From contig VWYX01001235.1 of assembly GCA_013396525.1 (NCBI GenBank), positions 38,040 to 102,039 of the forward strand: 64,000 bases of DNA, in the 5' to 3' direction. How positions within the stretch are numbered: the first letter of the stretch is position 1; each line of letters starts with the position of its first letter. The notes beneath the pieces are model-generated. The model searched no databases. It saw only the letters and a list, made by a program, of their open reading frames with translations, and had not been told where the DNA came from. Made by a program: the position numbers and the translations under genes. This DNA comes from Chaetorhynchus papuensis (Eukaryota; Chordata; Aves; Passeriformes; Rhipiduridae). Shown here piece after piece: positions 24,063-35,464 of the stretch.

Positions 24063-24489
24063 TGATGCCTTGAGGTGACCACCTAAAACACAAGGGCTAT
24101 ACAAAAATAAGAGAATAAAATAGGTATTTATTTGAAGGGCCTTCAAAGGTACACCCTGGACAGTCAAAAGGCTACACCTAAGATGGACCCTGGGTCACAG
24201 ATTCTTCACACTTTTATAAGTTTTATCCATTTACATATCAGGGTTAATTCTCCAATTATAACCTCAGTTAATGATGTAATTACCCCAAGTTTGCCCCTTC
24301 TCTCAAAGGCTTTAGTTTACACAATCTGGGGCCTGGAATAACAAGACGTCCTTGAAGAGCAAACCTAGACAGGTTTGTTATATCTAACCAGCATGAGAGA
24401 ACAGTAGCTAACAGGCTGCACGAAACTTCAGAGTTACACACTAGGCAGTACAGGATTTGAAAAATATAAAAGTTAAACCTAAGGCATCA
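24063..24489 (-). mobile_element. Complete solo LTR, family A, with 4-bp TSD
   Basis: The element is bounded by the inverted ends TGATGCC (24,063-24,069) and GGCATCA (24,483-24,489), and is flanked on both sides by CATG (24,059-24,062 and 24,490-24,493). A 4-base target duplication is typical of gammaretrovirus-like (ERV1-type) integration. On the minus strand there is a TATA-box-like TATAAAAG (plus-strand cttttataag at 24,211-24,220). An AATAAA signal follows about 85 bases later (TTTATT at 24,127-24,132), in the order expected for U3-R-U5. No primer-binding site follows the LTR end, so this is a solo LTR. The fragment at 1-162 is a second copy of the same family. Confidence 0.75.
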
Positions 24490-24807
24490 CATGAACAGAT
24501 TGAGCATAATCTTCAGCAGAGGGGGAAAGCAGAGGGGTAAAAAGAGTTTATTTTTTCATGGCGTTTGGGGACTGAGGCATTTGCAGTCACTACAGTATGG
24601 TTTGGGCTGACTACAACACAGAGGGATCTGGCAGGAGGAAGGGAAAGGAACAGTTTACTGCTGTAACAGGAATAAACTCAATCCAGTTTTGCTTACCTGA
24701 GGTCATAGGTCGTATCACCCGCTGCTGAATGTTCCGCCCATACTGGATAATGAGTGTGAAAACACTATATTTATTGTGGAAGAGTCCTACAGTCTCTTTT
24801 GAATGCT

Positions 24808-24878
24808 TTTATACATATATATATTTATTTATACACATACACATGCGTGAAACGTATACACACACACGTAGATACATA
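24808..24878. repeat. TA/CA microsatellite patch
   Basis: Short alternating TA, TTTA and CA repeats (tatatata, atacacatacacat, cacacacacg) form a patch of imperfect dinucleotide repeat about 70 bases long, followed closely by a run of T. It is a simple repeat with no further structure. Confidence 0.8.
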
Positions 24879-26800
24879 AAATTCATTTTTTTTTTTCTGT
24901 GAGGCACACTTTCATCTCATAGTTTTCCTGTGAGTGGAAGTTGGATCTGGATTTTTTCCAAAGTAGAAAATATAGAAACCCAACTTTAGAAGTGATACCT
25001 CCTCAGTCTGATGCTGCTAAACCATACAAAAGGGATTTGATGATGTCCTCAAGCTGCCTACATGGACAAAGTGACACACCAGGTAAAACTGATTGGTTTT
25101 ATATTCGAAGGCAGTTTTTTGGAAATCAAGGTCAAGGTCAAAAGTTCTTCTTTTTCTTTGGGAAGAGAGCAGAATAAGTGGATTTGGAAAATGTTGCAGA
25201 GGGATTGCCAGCAGGATTTAATACAGTGTCAAAATGAAAGGATAAGAAGAGAAGAAAAAAAAAATTACTCATGCTTACCCTCTTATCTGACATACCCTGC
25301 AATCGCAATCTGCTCTAAGGGGTGTGCACTTCCTCCTGATAAGTTCTGTTTCAAAGGACAAATCCTAACATCTGATTATAGGTTAGGTCTAAAGTAATTA
25401 ACTTAATTGAAGCAACAAACAGGCAGAAATACAGAGATGATGTTCATGGCATTCTTTCGCATTTCTGATATGATTTGGGATAAGAATCGTTCCCTGTAGC
25501 AGGAACCACGTGCGACAATACACAAGACTCTCTAAGGTAATATAAATCCAAACAACCCCAGATGATTCCAGAAGCATGCTGTGCTATAAGAAAAACTTTT
25601 TTGTAGCCTTTGTTTCCCCATACCTGCCTGGTATATCTTTTCTGTTTATGCCAGATGTGGAAAATTCACTCATTTTGGAGTGGGGGGTGTTACTGGTGTG
25701 TGAATAAAGCATGAACATTAGTACACCTTTCATCTTGCACATCTAAGTTGGTAACTGCAAAAACGTATGAAAACACAAGACACTATTATCCTACCATTTT
25801 AGCTGAGGAAAGATGTGTGGGTGAGAGACGAGATGTGTACTATTTCTGTTTCATAACATTTCTGTTTGTTCAACACAGCATGATCAGTGCTACGCTGCTT
25901 CAAGTGGGAATTATTTCCTGACAGGCAGAGTCTACCTCTCTTCATCTTCCTCCCCACAGTTTTGTGCTCCCCAGCCTTGTAAACTGTCTAAGGTAGTTGG
26001 TACTACACCATGTCAATTATGGCTAAAACCAGGAGGAGAACAGTGTGACTAATAATCTTTCGATTGAGGAATCATCAAGTGGTCCTACAAGAGATTTAGA
26101 TTACGTGATATAAAGACAATGAGTTTGATATGTAAATTACACTAAATCTTGTCCTTAGTAAAGCTATGGTCTCTCCCCCCAGTATTGCAATCTGTAATGT
26201 AATGAAAGGCTGGCATGCTTCTTGGGGCAATACACAAGACTGCAAAATGTAGTATTATATTATTTTAATATAATGCAAAGCAATGTAGATGTTGTAATCT
26301 GGCATTACATGTTGTTTACGATTATCAACCTCATTTAATTTACATAATAAAAGCATGCCAAATGGCTTTGAAATAGCAGTGCTTTCAGCACAAAACTCTA
26401 GATAGTATTTTTTTAATAAAAATGACTTAATTTATGGAATCAGTCTTTTAAGGATACCTATTGATACACTTGAATTACATAAGCTTATACATCATTTTTT
26501 TCTTACATTTATCAATTCACTGTTGATGTATGAGAAGAATGACTTAATTTTAAGAGAAAAATCAGGAAACTATCATATTAAACTACCAGTTTTGCATTTT
26601 ATTATTATTCTTTGTTATTCTTACATGTTTATATCATCTGATAAATGGAGAGAGATTGCATCCTAAGGCTTGCCATTCTGACAAAATTTATTGCTCCAAG
26701 CGTTATGGTATTCCTCAATCACTGACACAGGACAGAAGGAAAAGATATTTGCAGTAAAAAATTAGGTATTGAATACTATGGAAAATCTTTTGACTTTTTA
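24879..26800. other. AT-rich non-coding stretch with one MIR-like core
   Basis: No gene is recognised. Overlapping frames of 78 and 111 codons at 24,941-25,397 have no domain. At 25,780-25,815 the run ctattatcctaccatttt, followed by agctgaggaaa, resembles the MIR SINE core in order and spacing. Confidence 0.45.
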
Positions 26801-26875
26801 ATTTGGTTTTGGGGTTTTTTGTTTGGGTTTTGGGATTTCTTTTGAGGGTGGTGGGAAGGGTTTCCTTTGTCTGGT
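26801..26875 (+). repeat. T/G island with G-quadruplex potential
   Basis: The plus strand has six G runs of three or more in 50 bases: 26,811-26,814, 26,825-26,827, 26,832-26,834, 26,846-26,848, 26,853-26,855 and 26,858-26,860. They are set in T-rich DNA with loops of 2 to 11 bases. This could fold into a G-quadruplex. A similar T/G-rich tract without as many G runs follows at about 27,026-27,100. Confidence 0.6.
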
Positions 26876-29800
26876 TTAGTATACCTTGAAACACTTACAC
26901 TCCTATTTGCTGCACTGCAGTGTTGAAGAGGGCAGCCCTTGCTAGTCAGCTCTCCAATGAATTACCAGACCAGGACAAGGACCTCCGTGACTTTGTTTCA
27001 TCTTATGGGTAAAGTTGCAGAGGTCTTCTTGTTTGGTCGGTAGTTTTTGTTTGTTTGTTATGGGGCTTTTCGTTTGCTTGGTTTTCATTTTTTTTCCTGT
27101 TTAACTTAGGACACTCAATATGTTGAGCAATAGCATTTTAAACAAATTTTGCTAACGGTGAGAGTCTTTCCTTTAAGCTTATCAAGATGGTTGCTTTTAT
27201 TAACCTTGTCACTTGGCTTCTTATCATTAACCTCACTCATATCATTACAGAGGAAGAACAGTGATCTCGGGGACATTATTATCCCATATATTCCTCTTTT
27301 CATTGTTCTTCCCAGTTTAATTTTTAAAGGTAATTTTATTCTAAGGAAGTCCACTTGTCTACTAAAGCACTGCTGTTTTTCTTGGAACAGAAAAAAAGGA
27401 ACCACTTACATTTTTCCTGTAAATGAACCTCATTATACCTGCTCTGTGAATACTTTTGAGACATTGTTTGGTACTGTGTAATTTCTACTGTGCAGTTAAA
27501 ATTGTTAATGCTGAAATTATTATCCCTAAAAAATCACTATGGGTTAACAGGTCCAGACTTTATTACACTACTGTGTATGCAAATTTAGACTTAGTTTTAT
27601 AGCTTGCATTATGCCCAGTATCTGCAAGAAAACCCCACAGAAAACCCCACCTAAAACCAAAAAAATTTAATCCCAAAAAACTATTTAAAATAAGGCTTGC
27701 AATAAGCATCTTAGGTTATTTCAATAAAAGAAGATTTGTGGGAAATTATATCTTACAATATCTTTCTGCTGCTTAAGGTATGTTGTTGCTCAGCAACAGC
27801 ATCTATTTGGACTGTAGAATTAGACCGTATATTAAAGGATTCAAAGGTATTAAACTGTTTTTTTTCATGCCAAAAAGTGACTAATCTTTAAAAGTACCCC
27901 AAAGGATGCTGTCTGCAAGTCCTCCTTCAAAAGTTGATAATTGAATCACAGCAACAAAGTTTGCAATGCAAAATAGGAGAAAGATAATTCTGGTGATTAG
28001 TCTATAAATCTTGTCTTATTGTGGCAGACCTGACTGACACAAGACACAAGTGTAGTGGTCCATACTGTCTTATAAAACTCTTCGGCAATATTCCTGTAAA
28101 TAAGGGTTACTATGTCTCACTTTAATCTTTTTAGAAATTAATGCACTATTAATAGCATAATAATACTTAGGGAGACCATGAATTCTTTTGTATTTTAAGT
28201 ATTAGGAATTGAATAGTTTTAAGAGTACTTACTGATATCTGCCACCTTAAAAAAAGCTGGCAGAGTAAACGAGTGGCTATTGATCAATTAATTTATCTGA
28301 ATATTCAGAATATTTAGTGTTACTAATAACTGTGCTTCCTATGAGCAACAACACGGAGCATACATAAGACTGAAAATATGATTCATACCCTAAAAGACTT
28401 GCAATCTAAGCACATTTCAAGGCTGGAGAAACTGGATGAAAAATAAAAATATCTTTGGCATTTATTTTTTAGTGATCCATCACTGACTTCTGAAAGCTGA
28501 AATAACACAGAAATTACACAATATGTGCACCCTTCCCTGCCTTTCTTCACATAAGTTAACTGAGATATTTGGATGTCTGCTCATTCAAAAAATTCCCCGT
28601 AATCTGAAATATCTGGTTAAGATTGGTCTCCAAGAATTGTATAAATTAAAGGTGTACCTCTCATATTTCAGAGACTAATAATTTCAGTAAAGATTTTTCC
28701 ATTTTTTTTTAACTTAATGTATTTTGTTTCAAACCTAAGGAAGGATTATTTGTTTAATATCTTAATTGTGTTTTGGGGTAGAGGAGAAGTGACTCATATT
28801 TAATTTTGCTGGAATTACTTGTGGAGTTACTGGTGGAGATGCAGTAGATTCATGACATTTGAGTCAGACTGTCATCGTTAGAAATCTAGTAACTTTCAAT
28901 CATCTATACAGCTGAATTTTTATGTGAATATCTAAAATAAACTTTCCCTTTCCTATTAACATTTTTAGCATGCATAAGTTTTTATTAGCCTAAGTTATTT
29001 GGATGAAAAGAGCCTTAAAAAATATTATTGACCATTATATAAAAACCGTGAAAACTACAGTAATCATGTCAAGAGGCAGAAAATCCTGAAAAAAATAATT
29101 GCTCTTTGTTTGGATTGTAAAAAGACTATGTAGTCATCAGATATGCTTCAAACTAAAATTACTTTCAAAGGGTTTTTAGTAGCCAATATTTAAGGTAGCT
29201 GTGCTCTATTATGCAGGCTCCAGTAATATGCAGTAAGGAGATAACCAGTATTTCTTAAAGATAATCTCATAATTTAGGTACATACAACACAAAAGAAACA
29301 CAAAAGAAAAAACAACAAAAACAATAATAATGCTGGATGCTAAATTACATACTAAAGAGGTTGTTGTTCTGAATACCAACCATAAAGAGTTTATGAAAAA
29401 TATAATCTGTCAAACTATCTTGATATTGGTTTTTTAGGTGATTACGCTGCTTGACAAAAATAATATTGATGTATTAGTCTTAGACATATATGAGCAATGG
29501 ACATTGTGCTACAACGTATTTTGTTTAGGGAAGCTGATTGATTCCAAATCAACCTGGCACATAATCAGTGGATTAGAGGCTGTCTGACTGACAGGTAATA
29601 AACCAAAAATGTTAATGGGATATTAAGACAGTGCATTGTTCCTGAGATCCTGCAGATAGAGCTTTCTGACATCATAGTGTAAAATGTTCTTATTAGTTAT
29701 GCTAAGCTGCCAAAAAAAAAAAAAAAGTAGAATGTATGTAAAAGATATGGTAGTAATTAATCTGATAAATTTTTTTTGTAAAGAGGACTATAGGCAAGAA

Positions 29801-32800
29801 ATTAACTACAATTGCTGAGTGAAAACATGTCTCAGAGAACTAAAAGTGGAGGCCATTAAGAGCAGACAATGCTGTTCTGAGGCACAGTGGCTCTGTGGGG
29901 TTCTTGGCACCCCTTGGCTGATGAGCACCGTTGTAGCCTGTGGCTAATTTAACAAAACCTACAGATTTACAGGTACCCGTGACATAGGGACTCTTGATGT
30001 TCACATCCCTCGGGTATTTGGAGAGAACATCGTGAATGTTTATAAAACACAGATTTTAATGTAAACTGTGGAAAAGCTCAAAGGGTCTGAGGAAAATACA
30101 CCAGTTCAGAAGCACAATAATCGTGATTTCAAAAGCACATAGCCTATGGACCGTGCTATGGAGTACATCAGTGCAGTCCTCTTAAAGCAGCACAATCAGA
30201 TTTGACCTCTTTGTGGCCTTAAAACCACTGAAATGAACATAATTTATTAATTTTTTTACTTGTATCTAAAATGTATTATGCTGTAATTGAATGTAATTTT
30301 TGATTGCAATAAGTAGATATTTTTAATAAGAATTCACCAGATGCAGCTGAAACCTGTTTTTTTCTGAAAGAAACTTAAATGAAACAGTGCTTGTTGAAAC
30401 TCAGCTACTGTGTGAGGTAGGCCCCTTCTGAACTCCTTCACCCTTAGTTTCTACTGAAGACACATTCAAAATGATCTCCTCAAAAATATTTTCTATCATC
30501 TCTGTCTTTAGCTTTGCTCTTAGATGATATTTTGATTTAAGAAAATAAATTTGCTATGTTTTGGTTTATAACTATGTCCTTGCTAATGCAACCACACATT
30601 TTGTCTCTTAATTTTGGAGTAGACATTAAAACCCCAATAATTTCTTACATGGTAATGCTTGTAATCAACACATTAGACTTGACATGATGACTATGACTAC
30701 AGAAAATTAGGGAGAGGATTAAATGAGCAGTGATGGCATTACAGTAATTTTCTTGGATCAGGAAACAACAAATTTGCTTGAGTGTCTTCACTTGTAATTT
30801 CCTTAGAGCATAAGCACACTTGTTCTACTTGCGTAAGCACATGCTAAAACCTTTTTGCTTCTCTGCTGAAGTCAAATCATGCTTTAATATTTTTTCTAGA
30901 TTATAGAGTTTAATTTTTATAGAGCATGTCAGCATCACTTTGAGAGACTTATTTTCAGCACTGATTTTATTTTGACTACACCAAGGAAAAACTAATATAT
31001 AGTTTAGAAATAAACAGCTTTTTTTTTTCCTCTTCAAATAGTCATAAAAAAACCTTAGAGTTCTCTTGAAACATCCTCTAGATGTTAGTGTCAGGAAACC
31101 CACTTTTTTCCCTGAGGTTTAAAAAAAACCCCAAATCCAAACCATTTCTCTACAGATCCAGACTGAATCTCTTCCCTATTGAACAGACAGCAGAGAGACA
31201 GTTTTGCCTTGATTTGGTAGATATCATTGCAAGTTTTAACCATGTGATAGTTCCTAGTGGCCATGACCACCGTGGAACCCATATAGTAATATCTTTGTGC
31301 TAGAGAAAACTTAAATTTATGTTATATATATATTTATATATTTGAGCTAATTGTAGATGAAAGTCATGACAGAGACTATTCAATAAAAGATGGAACTATG
31401 TTACTGACTTAATAAAAACTTTGTGGGTAATGTTAACACATCATGGAAGAATAGCTTAAGTCTCATTTCAAAGCATCCTGTACCTTTTCTGAAGACAGCC
31501 TATGGATCTCAGAAGGTTAATTTCTGAATCCATCTGTTGCAAGATGAAAGACACCATAACTTCTTTCGATCTTTGACGGTGTGTTTTAAGCAGTTTTAAG
31601 CAGTTTTTTTAACACTGTGTGGCTGTAACCAGGCAGAAGACCTACCAAGGTACCACCACATTATGTTATGTGTTTTTACATGTCCAGGTATATGCAAGAA
31701 AATCTTCTGCTAGTACCACAATTTTGATATTAAGAGAGTAAGTTAATCCTGGGCAACAGATTCTTTGTCACTTTTCTGTTGATTAAAATAGCCGCTAGTA
31801 AACTTAACCCATCACTCTTTATTTAAGCCAGCCCCAGAGCTAGGGAGCGAGTATGGCAAGAAAGTGACACTTTGGGTTTCAAAGGTTGATATATTCATTG
31901 TAGTGCTGTCCTACATAGACAACAGAGTAAATTAATCTCAGGTGTAACTCAGAAAGGATGACACTGGAGGTAAAATCTGGCCTGTTGTATCGAACTGGCT
32001 GACCTATTGTTTTCAGTAGTCTACAGTCTTTCTTTTATAAGATGTCTTTTAGCACAGATTGAATTTGGAAATGTGACTTTTCTTTGGCAAGGTGCTGGAG
32101 CTTTTAAATTGCATTGTTCTGCAACAGTGAGAATTTAGTCTATTAATTTAGCCTCCATTTACATACAATGAATCTTTGTGGAATGATTTCTGTAAGCATC
32201 ATAATTTGTATGCTCAAGTGCATGTTTGCAAAGTGTTTGCCTTTTTGCTCTATTGCTTATCCTGGTGGTATGTGATTGACAGAGATGTCTGAATACTTCA
32301 GATGCTGTCCGCTGACTGAGCAGTTTCAGTGTTCATTTTTTTCATCGAAAAGTGAGTGAAAAGTTAGCACTGACTATCACTGTGCATGAGTGCCACATTT
32401 CACTTGCAAAGAGGCATTTTCATGGCTACCTGCCATCCCTAGATACATTTTCAGAAAATCTGTTGTTGCTGAATTAACTCCCTTCACTAAATGTCTTTTG
32501 ATGCAGTGTTCTACAGCAGATGGAGACAATGAAGATTTTCCAATACTAGTTTTTACCACTGGTTACAGGAATATATTGAATTTTAGAATAAATGCTATAT
32601 GAAATTCTCTTTTACCTAATTGTGTGTGTATGCGCCTATATGTACGGTATGAGGACAGATCACAGTTGAAAATATGGGCTGAAAATACAAGAATCTCTCT
32701 TTTATTTCTCAGTGGTTGGAGAAAAATATGAAGAATTTGAGCTTCCACTATTGAGATATCTGCTTTCTATTTATTTTTTCTGCTGCACCAAAAAGAGTTG

Positions 32801-35094
32801 TGAGATTGCCAACCAGTAAATATAGCAAAGTGTAACATGAGCAAAAACTGCTAAGTGTTTTTCTCAATTGGTTCTTTTACTTGTGGTTGTCTAAAAGTAA
32901 CATCTTTCATCTTTTAATTCTTAACCTTTTAAATATTGATCATACCATGTAGTTCTGTGGTAAATACACATCTATCTTGTCTAAGATTTAAAATTTTGCT
33001 TGCTGTTTCCCAGCCTTTCTAATATTGAAAGCAACCAACAAAGAGCTGGTGTGGTATAATATCTTTTCTTTCAACTGCATCTGTCCTTACAGAGATATGC
33101 TACTTCCTACCCTTTCCCAATCCCTATTTTTACTGTCCAGACTTCCAGTAGCTCCAACTGAGAGTTCCTGAAAGTTGTTGTCGAGTGATATCCAGCTAAA
33201 GCGTCCAGACAGCCATGCTGGAAATATTCATACATATAAACATACGGATATAAACCTTCCAATTTTCAGTGTATCAGCATCTGCCCATTCTTTGGACTAG
33301 GCACTCCCACCAAGAGCTTCCTGCAGCCCAGGCAGGCAGGGTGGCAGCTGCAGCACCCAGCCTCCCCAGCAGCAGCTGGGCTGTCCCAGTTGCACCCTCA
33401 CCAGATGGTGAACCTTACTCCAAGTAGGGGTAAATCCAATAGCTTTATCAGGATGAGACCTGATTTTAACTTGCATATTTGTGATCCATAAAGTTAATGT
33501 TTCAGCATATGAACACTAATAGAATGGAGGCTCTTCACTGAATGAAATTAGCCACTGGAAGGCAGCTGCTGGTATCTTGCTTAAATCTTCTGGGAGCAGC
33601 ATCTCTGTGCAGCCCTTTTACTTTCCTTTGAAGTAAAGGTCAGGTGTACAGTTTGCTTTAAGCTAGCCAGAAGACTGCACATACACATAAAGCTGTGCTC
33701 ATTTGTTAGAAGCACTTGTAAAGTCCTTTGAAATTAAAGTACTTCATAAGTGATTTGTTAAAAGTATTTACTGGCTTTAGGGATCTCTCTTCAGAGGTGG
33801 TGGGTCCTTTGATGTCATGCATAGCTGCGATTGTGATTGTTTATACCGTAAATAACCACAAGTGAAGCATCTGAAGACGAAATTTCCTTTTCAGTGAAAC
33901 AGTTTAATCTTTCTGGATGTGCCAGTAGTTACTTGAAAGCCAATTTTATGGCAGAAGGTGAAAGAGACTGTAGTAAAAATCAATTAGGATCATGGCCTAG
34001 AGATCTTCCTTCTCCCTCCAGGTTATAGACACATTTTACATTTGCTCCTGAGCTATCACTAAACGATTAATCACTAAATGGAGAGATATATTTTTTACTT
34101 TACTAATAAATCAGGAGAAAAATTGAGTATGTCTTTTCTGAAAACAAGAACAAGGCCAGTGATAAATCTATAATAGACTGATCTTTTACACTTCGTTCCT
34201 CAGTCAAGATTTGATTTCATATGACTCTTTGAACTCCATTACACTCAGTTTGTACCTGTTTACAAAAATGTAAAATTCATTGCAAAATCTTCCTTAGCAT
34301 GGTAGATATTAGCTGGATAACACAGGAAAACCTATTTTCATGCTCAAGTTATCCAGGGAAGAAAAGAGAAAAGCTATTTCTCTGTTTATACACATGAAAC
34401 AGAAGTAGACACTTGCAGAGTTTAAGTACAGATCTGAACTTTTGCTCAATGGGAATAAAGATCACCAATGTTTAAAAGAGAGGTTTCAAGTCAGGCTAAG
34501 TGGAGTGGTGTAGAGATATGTCTAAACCAAGGGGTCTCATTCACTTATGATTAAGCTACATGAAACGTGAAGTTTGAAAAGCAGTAACTATGTGATGAAA
34601 GACACTCAAGGGATGCATAGACTTGTCCTTTGAGTTCTGCTTGAACTATGAATTTGACTGACTATATGATCATATAATATCCTCTTTTCCCTCTGACAGA
34701 AGTCCTTCCTCATTCATTGCACAAAATTTCCCTGCTACTCACTTGGAAGGAAGTTGTAAGGATTTTATCACCACAGTTCAAAATGTGGCCAAGTGCTTTA
34801 TTTCCTGTAAATCCTGTTCTGATATCAGAATGAATTTATTTTCTTGTGGTCTTTGTTATTTTATTGATTGTGGTTGTATCTGAGTGATCCACAAAGCTCA
34901 ATAATTAACCTTGTAGAAGTGGACTGTGCTGGGAAAAAAGACAGAAAAAAGACTAAAAATTATTTTCTAAGATGGAAAAACCCTAATTTTTCTACATAAT
35001 AACTATAGCTAGATGGACATGGTTTCAGCTGTGAGTAGAACTGAATGAAACTTGCTTCCCATTTCAAAGAAAACATTGATATTTGAAAAATTAC
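26876..35094. other. AT-rich non-coding stretch, no gene seen
   Basis: No gene is recognised; open frames stay below about 110 codons and have no domain. A faint L2-tail-like block, cataccctaaaagacttgca, lies at about 28,386-28,405. A/C-rich low complexity lies at 27,625-27,680 and 29,285-29,330, and a TA-rich patch at about 31,321-31,340. A GC-rich but CpG-poor patch lies at 33,295-33,415. The run tgtaaagtcctttgaaatta at about 33,718-33,737 resembles the tail of an ancient retroposon but is too short to assign. Confidence 0.5.
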
Positions 35095-35464
35095 TGTTCT
35101 AGTTTAGAATAGAATAAAGAGTTATTTATTTAAAGAAAATTAAAAATCTTGCTTCCAAGGAAAATTTGCATTAGTAAAATGTTCTGGAAAATTGTCCTGT
35201 TGGATTTTCCCAAAGTGAAAGGGATCAGCCAGCTGCCCCAGCTCGGGAAAGCTCCTTGAATTGCCTTGCCTCCAGTCACTTGAGTCAGAGAACCAGCAAG
35301 CTGTCGGAGCTCCTGCTGCAGCTGGGGGCCCTGGGCTCCCCAGCCTGGTTTGGGCAGCAGAGCCCTGACCTCTTGTGGGGTCTCCCTGACCCAGTCCTGC
35401 CTTCGCCACACTCCCCTCAGGAACCAGCATCTCCCTGGTTATTCAGGCTTGGAGATTTCTGGCA
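35095..35464 (-). mobile_element. Probable GC-rich solo LTR, family C
   Basis: On the minus strand this block runs from TGCCAGAAATC (35,464 downward) to CTAGAACA (at 35,095). It has an AATAAA signal (plus-strand TTTATT at 35,125-35,130) about 30 bases before the end. It is markedly GC-richer than its surroundings. The flanks AATTAC (35,089-35,094) and TATTAC (35,465-35,470) match at five of six bases, which fits a decayed 6-base target duplication of the ERVK type. Short open frames on both strands (up to 123 codons) are by-products of the GC-rich composition. I do not recognise the family. A unique GC-rich segment is the alternative. Confidence 0.5.

Noticed and set aside
33295..33415. GC-rich patch as a possible CpG island or exon
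   Set aside because: It has almost no CpG and no useful open frame. It looks like ordinary or decayed repeat DNA.
33700..33770. Tail of an ancient retroposon (tgtaaagtcctttgaaatta)
   Set aside because: Only one short phrase resembles known tails, which is not enough to name a family.
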